Shown here: piece by piece, positions 52,728 to 61,133 of the stretch
Layout: the number at the start of each line of letters is the position of its first letter
Numbering within the stretch: the first letter of the stretch is position 1
Assembly (NCBI RefSeq): GCF_000286315.1
Contig: NZ_ALJG01000365.1
Coordinates: 1 to 64,000 of the forward strand
Length of the DNA stretch: 64,000 nt
Source of the DNA: Paenisporosarcina sp. TG20
GTDB lineage: Bacteria; Bacillota; Bacilli; Bacillales_A; Planococcaceae
Direction: 5' to 3'
The notes under the pieces: model-generated
Databases searched by the model: none
Seen by the model: the letters and a program-made list of their open reading frames with translations, nothing else
What the model was told of the DNA's origin: nothing
Translations under genes and position numbers: made by a program

Positions 52728-53504
52728 ATGATGCAAGTTGAAAATCAAGTAGTAATTATCACAGGATCGGGAAGAGGTATTGGACGTTCTATAGCACTGG
52801 AAATGGCTCAAGCAGGAGCCAAGGTAATAGTAAACGATATTGATGAGGATGTTGCGTTTTCAGTTGTAGAAGAAATAAAACAAATTGGTGGAGAAGCTAT
52901 AGCTGTAATTGGGAGTGTAGCTGAGTGGAATACAGCAGAGCAATTAGTCGAAATGGCCGTAAAAGAATTTGGTACAGTCAACATTTTAATTAATAATGCA
53001 GCTGTTACAAGACCTGCAATGATAGATAAGATGACAGAGGAACAATGGGATCTAGTTAATGATGTGGGTTTAAAGGGAGTATTTTATTGTATAAAAGCAG
53101 TTGCTCCTATTTTTAAAGAACGAGGAAAACAAAATCCTGAAGCATTATCAAACGGAAAAATTATTAATATTACATCAGTTGCGGCATTAACGGGTTCAAT
53201 TGGTCAAATCAATTATTCAGCAACAAAAGCTGGTGTGGTAGGCATTACCATGTCGACTGCAAGAGAGTGGGGGAAATATAGAATCCAATCCAATGCAGTT
53301 GCATTTGGAATTGTTGAAACTCGAATGACTGAAACAATCCTAACGGAAAAATTTGTAGATATATATAAAAATAAAATCGTATTAAATCGTTTTGCAAAAA
53401 CTGATGATGTTGTTCCGGGAATAATGTTTTTGTCATCACCAGGTGCAAATTACATAACTGGTCATGTTTTAAATATTTCAGGAGGATATCATATTGGTGT
53501 ATAA
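52728..53504 (+). CDS. Short-chain dehydrogenase, probable 3-hydroxyacyl-CoA dehydrogenase
   Basis: A 258-residue SDR. It has VIITGSGRGIGRSIALEM with the Asp of VNDID, favouring NAD, then NNAAVTRP, a Ser in INITSVAALTGS, and YSATKAG. It probably oxidises the 3-hydroxyacyl-CoA made by the hydratases. ATG 52728 (or 52731) follows GTGGAGG, 10 bases after the thiolase stop, so it is tightly coupled. It is not a close relative of the SDR at 38480. Confidence 0.92.
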   Translation: MMQVENQVVIITGSGRGIGRSIALEMAQAGAKVIVNDIDEDVAFSVVEEIKQIGGEAIAVIGSVAEWNTAEQLVEMAVKEFGTVNILINNAAVTRPAMIDKMTEEQWDLVNDVGLKGVFYCIKAVAPIFKERGKQNPEALSNGKIINITSVAALTGSIGQINYSATKAGVVGITMSTAREWGKYRIQSNAVAFGIVETRMTETILTEKFVDIYKNKIVLNRFAKTDDVVPGIMFLSSPGANYITGHVLNISGGYHIGV

Positions 53505-53520
53505 AGGATGAGGTGAAAAA

Positions 53521-53955
53521 ATGATAGATAGAAATATCATTGGAAGGATAAGTACCCCTGAGTACTATGAAGTTGAAAAAGGCGCCATTCGTAAATTTGC
53601 CACTGCAATTGGTGACGAAAATCCAGTTTATCATAATGAGGAATATGCTAGGGAAAGAGGATATATTTCACTTCTTGCTCCTCTAACATTCCCAACGACT
53701 TTTAGAGGGAAGGTACAGGACTGGTTTAAAAGTTTAGATAAGAACCGATTATTGCACGGAGAACAGGAATATAAATATGAGCGTCGTTTCTACGCAGGTG
53801 AAAAAATAAAGTTAATAGAAAATGTAGTCGAAGTATATGAGAAAAGTGGTAAAAATGGAACAATGACATTCATTGTAAGGGACCGAGAAGGATATGATGA
53901 AGCGGATAAAAAGGTCTTTACAGAAAGGTCTACTTTCATCGTAAGAGAGGAGTAG
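53521..53955 (+). CDS. MaoC-like dehydratase, FAS1-type N-terminal domain protein
   Basis: A 144-residue single hot-dog domain of the MaoC_dehydrat_N (FAS1-like) type. YYEVEKGAIRKFATAIGDEN, VYHNEEYARERGY and APLTFPTTF are family marks. It precedes a classical MaoC domain gene by 5 bases; these two usually form a heterodimer that acts as one double hot-dog R-specific enoyl-CoA hydratase. ATG 53521 follows GGATGAGGTG. Confidence 0.9.
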   Translation: MIDRNIIGRISTPEYYEVEKGAIRKFATAIGDENPVYHNEEYARERGYISLLAPLTFPTTFRGKVQDWFKSLDKNRLLHGEQEYKYERRFYAGEKIKLIENVVEVYEKSGKNGTMTFIVRDREGYDEADKKVFTERSTFIVREE

Positions 53956-53960
53956 TAGAA

Positions 53961-54365
53961 TTGACAACTTTTAAAAAGGCGTACGAAGAAATCTCTTTTC
54001 CGGAGTTAACAAAAAGTCCAATTACTAGAGTTCAACTATCTCAATACGCAGGAGCATCAGGGGACTTTAATCCTATCCATATAGATGAAGAATTTGCAAA
54101 GAAATCTCCTCTAGGTGGTGTTATAGCTCATGGAATGCTTTCAATGGGTTTCTTAGGACAATATATCGAGAAAATTGTTGGGAATCATGGAGAGGTGAAG
54201 AACTTCAAAGTACAATTTCGGGGAATGGTTAAACCTGGAGATACAATTTCATGTGAAGCAGAACAGAAAGAATTATTGGAAAATGAGGTTACCTTCTATT
54301 TAAAAGGGATAAACCAAAATGGAGATATAGTTGTTAAAGGAGAAGCCAGGATAGAAAAAATATGA
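53961..54365 (+). CDS. MaoC-like (R)-enoyl-CoA hydratase subunit
   Basis: A 134-residue hot-dog domain with the hydratase-2 motif YAGASGDFNPIHIDEEFA, containing catalytic Asp and His, and GGVIAHGMLSMGF. It is the active partner of the preceding protein; together they hydrate an enoyl-CoA. Small paired MaoC proteins next to paired dehydrogenases also occur in steroid side-chain degradation clusters. TTG 53961 follows AGAGGAG. The last codon overlaps the ATG of the next reading frame. Confidence 0.92.
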   Translation: MTTFKKAYEEISFPELTKSPITRVQLSQYAGASGDFNPIHIDEEFAKKSPLGGVIAHGMLSMGFLGQYIEKIVGNHGEVKNFKVQFRGMVKPGDTISCEAEQKELLENEVTFYLKGINQNGDIVVKGEARIEKI

Positions 54366-54394
54366 CGTTTACCAATTTACAAGGAGGACTTACT

Positions 54395-56545
54395 TTGAAC
54401 GAGCAAACTCATTTATTAAAACCGATGTTTTCACCAAAATCAATTGCTATAATAGGCGCATCAGGTGACGAGAGTAAAATTAGTTACAAACCGGTCTCAA
54501 ATTTAAGAGAAGTTGGTTATGAAGGTGAAGTTTACTTAGTAAATTCAAAATATGAAGAAATCGCAGGATTTCCATGCTATAAAGACATTCAAAGCCTTCC
54601 GTTAAATATCGACCTAGCACTAATCTCCGTAAATGCCTCGAAGGTTCAAGGGTTATTGGAAGAATTACATGAAAAAAAGGTTAAAAGTGTAGTTATTCTC
54701 AGCTCAGGTTATTCGGAAATTGGTGAAAAAGGTGATAAACTAGAAAAAGAATTATCAGATTTTTCGAAAACAAAAAAAATACCGATATGTGGCCCAAACT
54801 CTTTAGGTTTAACTAATTTTAAAGAAAAGACCATAGTTTCTTTTTCAAGTTTAAAAGTCGGTGAATATGATCCCATCGCATTTATAACTCAAAGTGGAGC
54901 CCTCGGTTCCCTTACTTATACATTGGCTAAAGAAATGGGATTAGGTTTTCAATACTTCGTTTCATCCGGAAATGAAACCAGTGTGGATTTCTTTGATTAT
55001 GTGAACTACTTTGCTGAAGAAGAAGAAATAAAAGTAATAGGTGGATACTTAGAAGGCGCAAGAGACTTCATTAAAATGGAAAAGGCAATAGAAGTATGCA
55101 AAGTGAAAAGTAAACCATTGGTTATAATGAAAGTAGGTAACTCGGTAAAAGGGGCAGAGGCTGCAAGCTCCCACACTGCATCACTTGCTGGTAATGCTAA
55201 GGTTTACGAAAATTACTTAAAACATAATAATGTTGTGAGAGTTTCGGATGAAGAAGAATTAACAGATACGTTGAACTTATTTACTAAAACTAAAAAACCT
55301 AAGACATCTGGCGGCGTAGCAATTATAACTCAATCTGGTGGAGCGGGAATAGTCATGGCTGATCAATGTGAATTAAGAAATATTCCGTTGGCAGAATTAT
55401 CGAAAGAAACAGAAGAGAAATTAATAGAAGTATTGCCAAAATTCGCATCAGTAAAAAATCCTATTGATATTACTGCGCAAGTAAACCAAACACCAGAACA
55501 AATATTAGATGCAGTAAGAATTGTGCTTCAAGAAGATTCTGTAGAGTCTGTAGTCATTTATATTCAAATGACAGACGATCGATTTTTGCCAATTATGTCC
55601 GATTTATCCAAAATAGCGAAGAATGCCGATAAAATACTTGTCCTATGTTGGGCTGGCATACAGTCTAGCACTAAAGAGATTTTGTTCAAGTATAAAGATA
55701 TTTGTTGGGTTCCCAACCCGACTAGAACAATCAATGCAGTTGCAAATGTAATGAATTATTATAAAGGATTAAAACCAGTAAATGTAGGAACAGAAAACAG
55801 TCCAAGAATTACAAAAGTGAACACGACAAAAATCACTGGAATTATGAATGAATGGGAGAGCAAGTCTCTCCTAAAACAATATGATGTGCCAGTTCCCAAT
55901 GGGAGAATTATTCATAGTGCAGAAGATTTAAGAAACATAGATATACAGTTTCCTATTGTAATGAAGGCCGTGTCCTCTGATATTATGCATAAAAGTGATT
56001 ATGGGTTAGTTAAATTGAATATATCATCTATGAAAGAAGCAGAAGAGGCATATAGAGAAATCTTAAGCAATAAACAAAAGTATTGTGATGATAAAAAATT
56101 AGAAAGTATCTTAGTCGAAGAAATGTCGCCAAAAGGAATAGAGGTAATTATTGGCGCAGTGCAAGATGATGTTTTTGGACCGTGTATCATGTTTGGTCTT
56201 GGTGGGATATTTGTTGAAGTAATGAAAGATGTTGTTGTAATGCCAACCCCCTTGACAGAAGAAACTGCGTTAAAGATGGTTCAATCGATAAAAAGCTTCC
56301 CCATTCTAGAAGGTGCTCGAAGTAATATAAAATATGATATATCAGGTTTGGTTAAAACACTGGTTCGTATTTCTGAATTTTGCACAGACAAAAAAGATTA
56401 TTTAGTGGAATTTGATATTAATCCTTTAATCGTGCATAAGGAAGGACTTGGAGTGACTGCAGTAGATGCTTTGATCGTAGGTGAGCATAAGAGCGAGAAT
56501 CAGTTTTCTTTAACCACAACATTTGAAGAAAATGGATATAAATAA
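54395..56545 (+). CDS. NDP-forming acyl-CoA synthetase (acetate-CoA ligase type)
   Basis: A 716-residue fusion of alpha and beta domains. A CoA-binding Rossmann domain (about 10-130; SPKSIAIIGASGDESKISYK) is followed by succinyl-CoA-ligase-like domains with CGPNSLGL, ITQSGALGSL, SSGNETSVDFFDY, and the phospho-His segment ASSHTASLAGN. The C-terminal ATP-grasp domain (about 490-710) includes PIVMKAVSSDIMHKSDYG and FGLGGIFVEVMKDV. It activates an organic acid to its CoA thioester with ADP release. TTG 54395 with AAGGAGG at seven bases is preferred; ATG 54362, overlapping the previous stop, is an alternative. It is the probable entry enzyme after TRAP import. Confidence 0.9.
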   Translation: MNEQTHLLKPMFSPKSIAIIGASGDESKISYKPVSNLREVGYEGEVYLVNSKYEEIAGFPCYKDIQSLPLNIDLALISVNASKVQGLLEELHEKKVKSVVILSSGYSEIGEKGDKLEKELSDFSKTKKIPICGPNSLGLTNFKEKTIVSFSSLKVGEYDPIAFITQSGALGSLTYTLAKEMGLGFQYFVSSGNETSVDFFDYVNYFAEEEEIKVIGGYLEGARDFIKMEKAIEVCKVKSKPLVIMKVGNSVKGAEAASSHTASLAGNAKVYENYLKHNNVVRVSDEEELTDTLNLFTKTKKPKTSGGVAIITQSGGAGIVMADQCELRNIPLAELSKETEEKLIEVLPKFASVKNPIDITAQVNQTPEQILDAVRIVLQEDSVESVVIYIQMTDDRFLPIMSDLSKIAKNADKILVLCWAGIQSSTKEILFKYKDICWVPNPTRTINAVANVMNYYKGLKPVNVGTENSPRITKVNTTKITGIMNEWESKSLLKQYDVPVPNGRIIHSAEDLRNIDIQFPIVMKAVSSDIMHKSDYGLVKLNISSMKEAEEAYREILSNKQKYCDDKKLESILVEEMSPKGIEVIIGAVQDDVFGPCIMFGLGGIFVEVMKDVVVMPTPLTEETALKMVQSIKSFPILEGARSNIKYDISGLVKTLVRISEFCTDKKDYLVEFDINPLIVHKEGLGVTAVDALIVGEHKSENQFSLTTTFEENGYK

Positions 56546-56576
56546 TTTCAATATTAGTCTAGTAAGGAGCAATTTA

Positions 56577-57548
56577 ATGATTAAAAAAAATATCACTCAA
56601 ATCAAAGATTCAATGGTGTTACCTGTTATTATGGCTCCCATGTTTTTAATTTCTAATCCTAATATGGTCATTAAAGCATGTGACTCAGGTATTGTGGGTT
56701 CTTTTCCAGCCTTGAATGCTAGAACTACAGATATTTTAGAAGAATGGATGAAACAGATTACCACTGAACTAGAGACGTTAAAAGTGAAGTATCCCCATAA
56801 AAAGATTGCTCCATGGGCTGTTAATTTTATTAGTCACCGTTCAAACAAAAGATATGACCAAGACCTTACAGTAATGAAAAAATATAAACCTCCAATTGTA
56901 ATAACATCATTGGGAGACCCAAGTCCAGTGGTTAAAATTGTACACGAATATGGAGGCATTGTTTTTTCAGATGTAATCAATATTAAGTTTGCCAAAAAAG
57001 CAATAGAGAAGGGAACTGATGGTTTAATTCTTGTTTCTAACGGTGCAGGAGGACATGCTGGAATATTAAATCCCATTGCTTTTATTCATGAAGTTAGAGA
57101 ATTCTGGAATGGTCCAATTGTTTTAGCTGGAGCAATATCTAAAGGTCAGGATATTCTTGCCGCTGAAGTATTGGGAGCAGATTTTGTATATATGGGTTCA
57201 AGATTTATTGCCTCTAAAGAAAGTTTGGCTGTTGATGAGTACAAAAATATGGTGATTACTTCGACGATTGAAGATGTCTTATACACAGATGCCTTCAGTG
57301 GTATAAAGGCAAATTATCTTATTCCTAGTATCGAAAGGGCAGGACTCGATCCTAGTAACCTTGTAGAAAAGAAAGAAATAGATTTTTCGTCTGTGAATAG
57401 TGACTCTCAAGTAAAGGCGTGGAAAGATATCTATGGAGCTGGTCATGGTGTTGGTGGGATAAAGGAAGTTCAATCAGTTTCAGAAATTGTAGCAGAGCTT
57501 CAAGCATCTTATAATAAAGTGAAAATAGCAATTATAAATGATAACTAA
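56577..57548 (+). CDS. Nitronate monooxygenase / 2-nitropropane dioxygenase family flavoprotein
   Basis: A 323-residue TIM-barrel FMN protein. Blocks are VLPVIMAPMFLISNPNMVI, SNGAGGHAGILNPIAFIHEV, VLAGAISKGQDILAAEVLGA and DFVYMGSRFIASKES. Family members oxidise nitronates, but others such as IpdC of steroid degradation act on cyclic CoA intermediates. The latter fits this context better; inference only. ATG 56577 follows AAGGAGCA; an earlier ATG at 56529 overlaps the synthetase gene. Confidence 0.88.
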   Translation: MIKKNITQIKDSMVLPVIMAPMFLISNPNMVIKACDSGIVGSFPALNARTTDILEEWMKQITTELETLKVKYPHKKIAPWAVNFISHRSNKRYDQDLTVMKKYKPPIVITSLGDPSPVVKIVHEYGGIVFSDVINIKFAKKAIEKGTDGLILVSNGAGGHAGILNPIAFIHEVREFWNGPIVLAGAISKGQDILAAEVLGADFVYMGSRFIASKESLAVDEYKNMVITSTIEDVLYTDAFSGIKANYLIPSIERAGLDPSNLVEKKEIDFSSVNSDSQVKAWKDIYGAGHGVGGIKEVQSVSEIVAELQASYNKVKIAIINDN

Positions 57549-57599
57549 ATTATTAGATTGAAAATCATGTGATGTGAAACGATAAGGTGGTTTTTAAAA

Positions 57600-58016
57600 T
57601 TGCAAAAGGTCATACAGAATATTCGTGAAAGCTTCGAAAAAAGTGCATTCTATTCAAATATGGGGTTTGAAATTATTGATTTTGAAGAAGGGAAGGTTTT
57701 ATTAAAACTTCCTATTAATGAACGTTTATTAAACGTAAATGAAACCTTGCATGGGGGTGTTCATGCAGCTATGTTAGATCAAGTTTTGGGAATGGTGACT
57801 CGAGTGACAACCAAAACACGGTGTGCAACTATTAATTTAAATATTAATTATCTTGCACCTTCAACCGATGGATCAATATTTGCTACGGCTAAAATTGTTC
57901 AACAAGGATATCGAATTGTTACTGCAGAAGGTGAAGTTTATGATGAACAAGGAAAAATTTTAGCTAAAGGAATTGGAACGTTTAAATTAATTCGAGATGT
58001 TAATTCAGGTAGTTAA
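57600..58016 (+). CDS. PaaI-type hot-dog thioesterase
   Basis: A 138-residue hot-dog domain with LHGGVHAAMLDQVLGM, the PaaI active-site block with the general-acid Asp, and a typical TINLNINYLAPSTDG strand. It hydrolyses acyl- or aryl-CoA thioesters, probably rescuing CoA from dead-end intermediates of the pathway. TTG 57600 follows AAGGTGG. It sits between the two dehydrogenase modules. Confidence 0.9.
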   Translation: MQKVIQNIRESFEKSAFYSNMGFEIIDFEEGKVLLKLPINERLLNVNETLHGGVHAAMLDQVLGMVTRVTTKTRCATINLNINYLAPSTDGSIFATAKIVQQGYRIVTAEGEVYDEQGKILAKGIGTFKLIRDVNSGS

Positions 58017-58091
58017 GTTCTAATTCGAAACCTGATAAATCATATTAAAGGGAATTTAGTTATTGTTATTAGAAATTAAGGAGGTAAAATC

Positions 58092-59246
58092 TTGAAAAAT
58101 CTAGACCTACCTGTCGTGAGTTTTACGGCAGAACAAAATAAATTCAGAAAAGAAGTACGTGATTTCTTACAAAAAGAGTTGAATTCAGGTTCTTTCATTT
58201 CCCATGCAGATTCATGGATGAGTGGATACTCTTCAGAATTCTCTAAAAAGCTTGGACAACAAGGATGGATTGGACTAACTTGGCCTAAAAAGTATGGCGG
58301 GCAAGAACGTTCCGCACTCGATCGTTACATAGTGACGGAAGAGTTACTAGCGATAGGTGCACCAGTCGCATCGCATTGGTTTGCGGACCGACAATCTGGT
58401 CCACTTTTTTTGAAGTTTGGAACTGAAGAACAAAGGAAATTCTTCTTACCAAAAATTGCAAAAGGAGAGTGTTATTTCTCTATTGGCCTTTCTGAACCAA
58501 ACTCAGGCTCGGATTTAGCATCTATAAAAACAAAAGCTGAAAAAGTTGATGGTGGATGGCTTGTAAACGGCATGAAGACTTGGACTTCTGGTGCACATCA
58601 TTCACACTATGCGATTACACTTTGCAGAACATCCCCACCTGATGAAAAGAATCGCCATGCTGGAATGAGTCAATTCGTCTTAGATCTTTCTGCTGAAGGT
58701 GTAACGATACAACCGATTCAATTTTTGACTGGAGAGCATCATTTCAATGAAGTTTTCCTTGATAATGTTTTTGTACCGGATGAACATGTCGTGGGAGAAA
58801 TCGGAAATGGTTGGAAGCAAGGAATGGAAGAGCTTGCTTATGAAAGAAGTGGACCTGAACGGATACTGAGTACATTTCCTTTATTACAGGAAGCTGTTGA
58901 ATATTTGAAAGAGCAAAAAGATATAAATGGACTTGCTCAAGCACTTCAACTCGTTTCTCGAATGTGGTCATTACGGAATATGTCAATCGGTGTTGCACAG
59001 ATGCTTGAAAAAGGGGAAGACGTAAGCTTAACGGCTTCTTTAGTAAAAGATCTCGGCACAATATTCGAGCAGACAGTCGCTGAAACAGTTCGGTTATTAA
59101 TCGATTCCACACCATCAGTTACTTCCAGCAAATTAATCGATCGATTGATGGCAGAATCAGTTCTTCACGGACCTGGATTTACATTACGCGGAGGAACGAC
59201 TGAAATCCTTCGAGGAATTGTAGCAAAAGGAGTGTTAGCAAAATGA
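58092..59246 (+). CDS. Acyl-CoA dehydrogenase, catalytic-type partner of pair 2
   Basis: A 384-residue dehydrogenase. It shows SIGLSEPNSGSDLASIKTK, TWTSGAHHSHYAITLCR and LTGEHHFNEVFLDNV. The C-terminal catalytic position is RGGTTEILRG, so Glu is absent there; helix G carries AYERSGPERIL, with Glu about residue 251 as candidate base. TTG 58092 follows AAGGAGG. It overlaps the next gene by 4 bases (ATGA) and so is translationally coupled with it. Base composition here looks less AT-rich than in the first module. Confidence 0.9.
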   Translation: MKNLDLPVVSFTAEQNKFRKEVRDFLQKELNSGSFISHADSWMSGYSSEFSKKLGQQGWIGLTWPKKYGGQERSALDRYIVTEELLAIGAPVASHWFADRQSGPLFLKFGTEEQRKFFLPKIAKGECYFSIGLSEPNSGSDLASIKTKAEKVDGGWLVNGMKTWTSGAHHSHYAITLCRTSPPDEKNRHAGMSQFVLDLSAEGVTIQPIQFLTGEHHFNEVFLDNVFVPDEHVVGEIGNGWKQGMEELAYERSGPERILSTFPLLQEAVEYLKEQKDINGLAQALQLVSRMWSLRNMSIGVAQMLEKGEDVSLTASLVKDLGTIFEQTVAETVRLLIDSTPSVTSSKLIDRLMAESVLHGPGFTLRGGTTEILRGIVAKGVLAK

Positions 59247-60301
59247 GCGAAATGCAGGAGTATATAGTAGACGCAACAAATAAAATCTTGAAAAAACATG
59301 TCACAAAAGAATTGGTTGACGCATCCGAAAAAGGGGAATGGTCAGACCAACTTTGGGATGTGCTCGTAGAATCAGGACTTGTATCTGTTGGAATTGAAGA
59401 AGGTTTAGGTGGAACAGGCGGAGATGCAACCGATGGATTTGCGATACTTCGTTTAGCAGGTAAATATGCTGCTCCGGTTCCAATCTTTGAAACTATTATT
59501 GCAGGTTGGTTATTGGCTGACCATAAGGTAGAAACAACATATGAACCGATATCATTTAGTATGAATATCGAAAGTGATTTGAATTCAAATGACTTCGTAT
59601 TAAAACAAGTTCCTTGGGGCAGACATGTCAAAAAAGTCGTTTATATAGGTGAAATTAATGGTGCATTCAAAATCGCTATTCTACCTACTGATCATGCTAC
59701 AGTTAAGCTCAACCAAAACTTGGCAGGTGAACCACTAGATGAATTACATTTCAGTGGAATTGAATTAGAAAAAATTACTCAATTCGATGTTGATCAACAA
59801 GATACTTTTAATAGAGTAATGACGCTAGCTGCTCTCGGAAAATCAGCGATGATGGCTGGTGCGATGGAGCAAGTTCTTGATATGTCTGTCTTTTATGCAG
59901 GAGAGCGACAGCAGTTTGGCCGTCCGATAGGAAAGTTTCAAGCGGTCCAACATCACTTGTCAGCACTTACAGCTGAAACGGCAGTTGTATTAGCAGCTCT
60001 AAATTATGCGATTGTGGCATTCCAAGAAGGTACTATAAAAGAGGAATTGCCTCTTGCAAAAATGAAGATTTCCGAGTCTGCAGGAAAAGTAGCAGGAATT
60101 GCACATCAATTACATGGTGCAATTGGAATGACACATGAACACCAACTTCATCAACTGTCCAGAAGATTGTGGGCTTGGAGAGAAGATTATGGGAATGAAT
60201 CATATTGGGCTAAGAAATTAGCCAAAACTTATATTGAAAACAATGATTTAACACTTTGGGAATTCATAACGAATGAGAAAAGAGGGAATGTGAATGTCTG
60301 A
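59243..60301 (+). CDS. Acyl-CoA dehydrogenase, non-catalytic-type partner of pair 2
   Basis: A 352-residue short dehydrogenase. The N-terminus VESGLVSVGIEEGLGGTGGD and the FAD region AGERQQFGRPIGKFQAVQHH, QLHGAIGMTHEHQLHQLSRR identify the family. The usual Glu positions lack Glu: helix G reads AALGKSAMMAG. As in pair 1 it is probably the structural subunit of an alpha2-beta2 enzyme. ATG 59243 overlaps its partner; the end overlaps the following crotonase gene by 8 bases. Confidence 0.88.
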   Translation: MSEMQEYIVDATNKILKKHVTKELVDASEKGEWSDQLWDVLVESGLVSVGIEEGLGGTGGDATDGFAILRLAGKYAAPVPIFETIIAGWLLADHKVETTYEPISFSMNIESDLNSNDFVLKQVPWGRHVKKVVYIGEINGAFKIAILPTDHATVKLNQNLAGEPLDELHFSGIELEKITQFDVDQQDTFNRVMTLAALGKSAMMAGAMEQVLDMSVFYAGERQQFGRPIGKFQAVQHHLSALTAETAVVLAALNYAIVAFQEGTIKEELPLAKMKISESAGKVAGIAHQLHGAIGMTHEHQLHQLSRRLWAWREDYGNESYWAKKLAKTYIENNDLTLWEFITNEKRGNVNV

Positions 60302-61100
60302 TTTATTATTTGATGTTGAAAATGGAATTGCAACAATTACTCTAAATCGTCCCGATTCAATCAATGCATTTAGTGGCGAAATGATTGACCTATGGATTAA
60401 AGCCCTTGAAACGGTACGCGATTCTGAAGACATCCGCGTACTTGTAGTACAAGGAAATGGACGTGGATTTTGTTCAGGTGGGGATATAAAAGAAATGATT
60501 GCAGGTCGAGGGTTTTATAAGACGGATGAAGACCGTATTTCTACAGGTCTTAAACGTAAGAACTCATTATGGCAAAAAGTCCAACGCGTACCTCTCTTGT
60601 TACAAGAAATCGATCAACCAGTTATAGCAAAAGTTCATGGGATTGCATTCGGCGCAGGTCTCGATATGGCATTAATGTGTGATATTCGGATTGCCGCTGC
60701 ATCTACAAAACTTTCTGAAAGTTATGTAAAAGTAGGACTTGTACCTGGAGATGGAGCAGCCTATTTCTTGCCTCGTTTAGTGGGAACTGATCAAGCGTTG
60801 CATATGCTTTGGACGGGAGAAGTTTTTGAAGCAAAAGAAGCAAAAGAGATGGGGTTAGTGACTTTCGTAGTTGAAGATGATGAGTTGGATGCTTATGTTC
60901 AGAAATACGCTGAGCGTCTCGCTGCGGGACCACAGCAAGCAATGCGTTTAACAAAACGTGCTGTTTATCAAAGTAAGGAAATGCCACTTCGTTCATCACT
61001 TGACTTTATATCTTCCAAGATGGGCTTGGTAATGGAATTAGATGACTTTAAAGAAGGTGTCCAAGCCGTTACAGAAAAACGTAAGGCTAAGTTTAAATAA
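60294..61100 (+). CDS. Enoyl-CoA hydratase/isomerase (crotonase) family protein, module 2
   Basis: A 268-residue crotonase. FCSGGDIKEMIAG and IAFGAGLDMALMCD form the oxyanion hole. At the rat hydratase Glu144 position it has Asp (GLDMAL), and the second Glu is replaced in LSESYVKVGLVPGDG. Reaction type (hydration, isomerisation or ring cleavage) cannot be assigned. ATG 60294 follows GAGGGAATG. Coupled to the upstream dehydrogenase. Distinct from the crotonase of module 1. Confidence 0.88.
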   Translation: MSDLLFDVENGIATITLNRPDSINAFSGEMIDLWIKALETVRDSEDIRVLVVQGNGRGFCSGGDIKEMIAGRGFYKTDEDRISTGLKRKNSLWQKVQRVPLLLQEIDQPVIAKVHGIAFGAGLDMALMCDIRIAAASTKLSESYVKVGLVPGDGAAYFLPRLVGTDQALHMLWTGEVFEAKEAKEMGLVTFVVEDDELDAYVQKYAERLAAGPQQAMRLTKRAVYQSKEMPLRSSLDFISSKMGLVMELDDFKEGVQAVTEKRKAKFK

Positions 61101-61133
61101 ATTGTAATGCAAGTAATGTAGGAGTGAACAACT

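Noticed and set aside
59179-59631. Long minus-strand open frame across the dehydrogenase pair
   Set aside because: It is fully antisense to two well supported overlapping genes and its composition reflects their codons.
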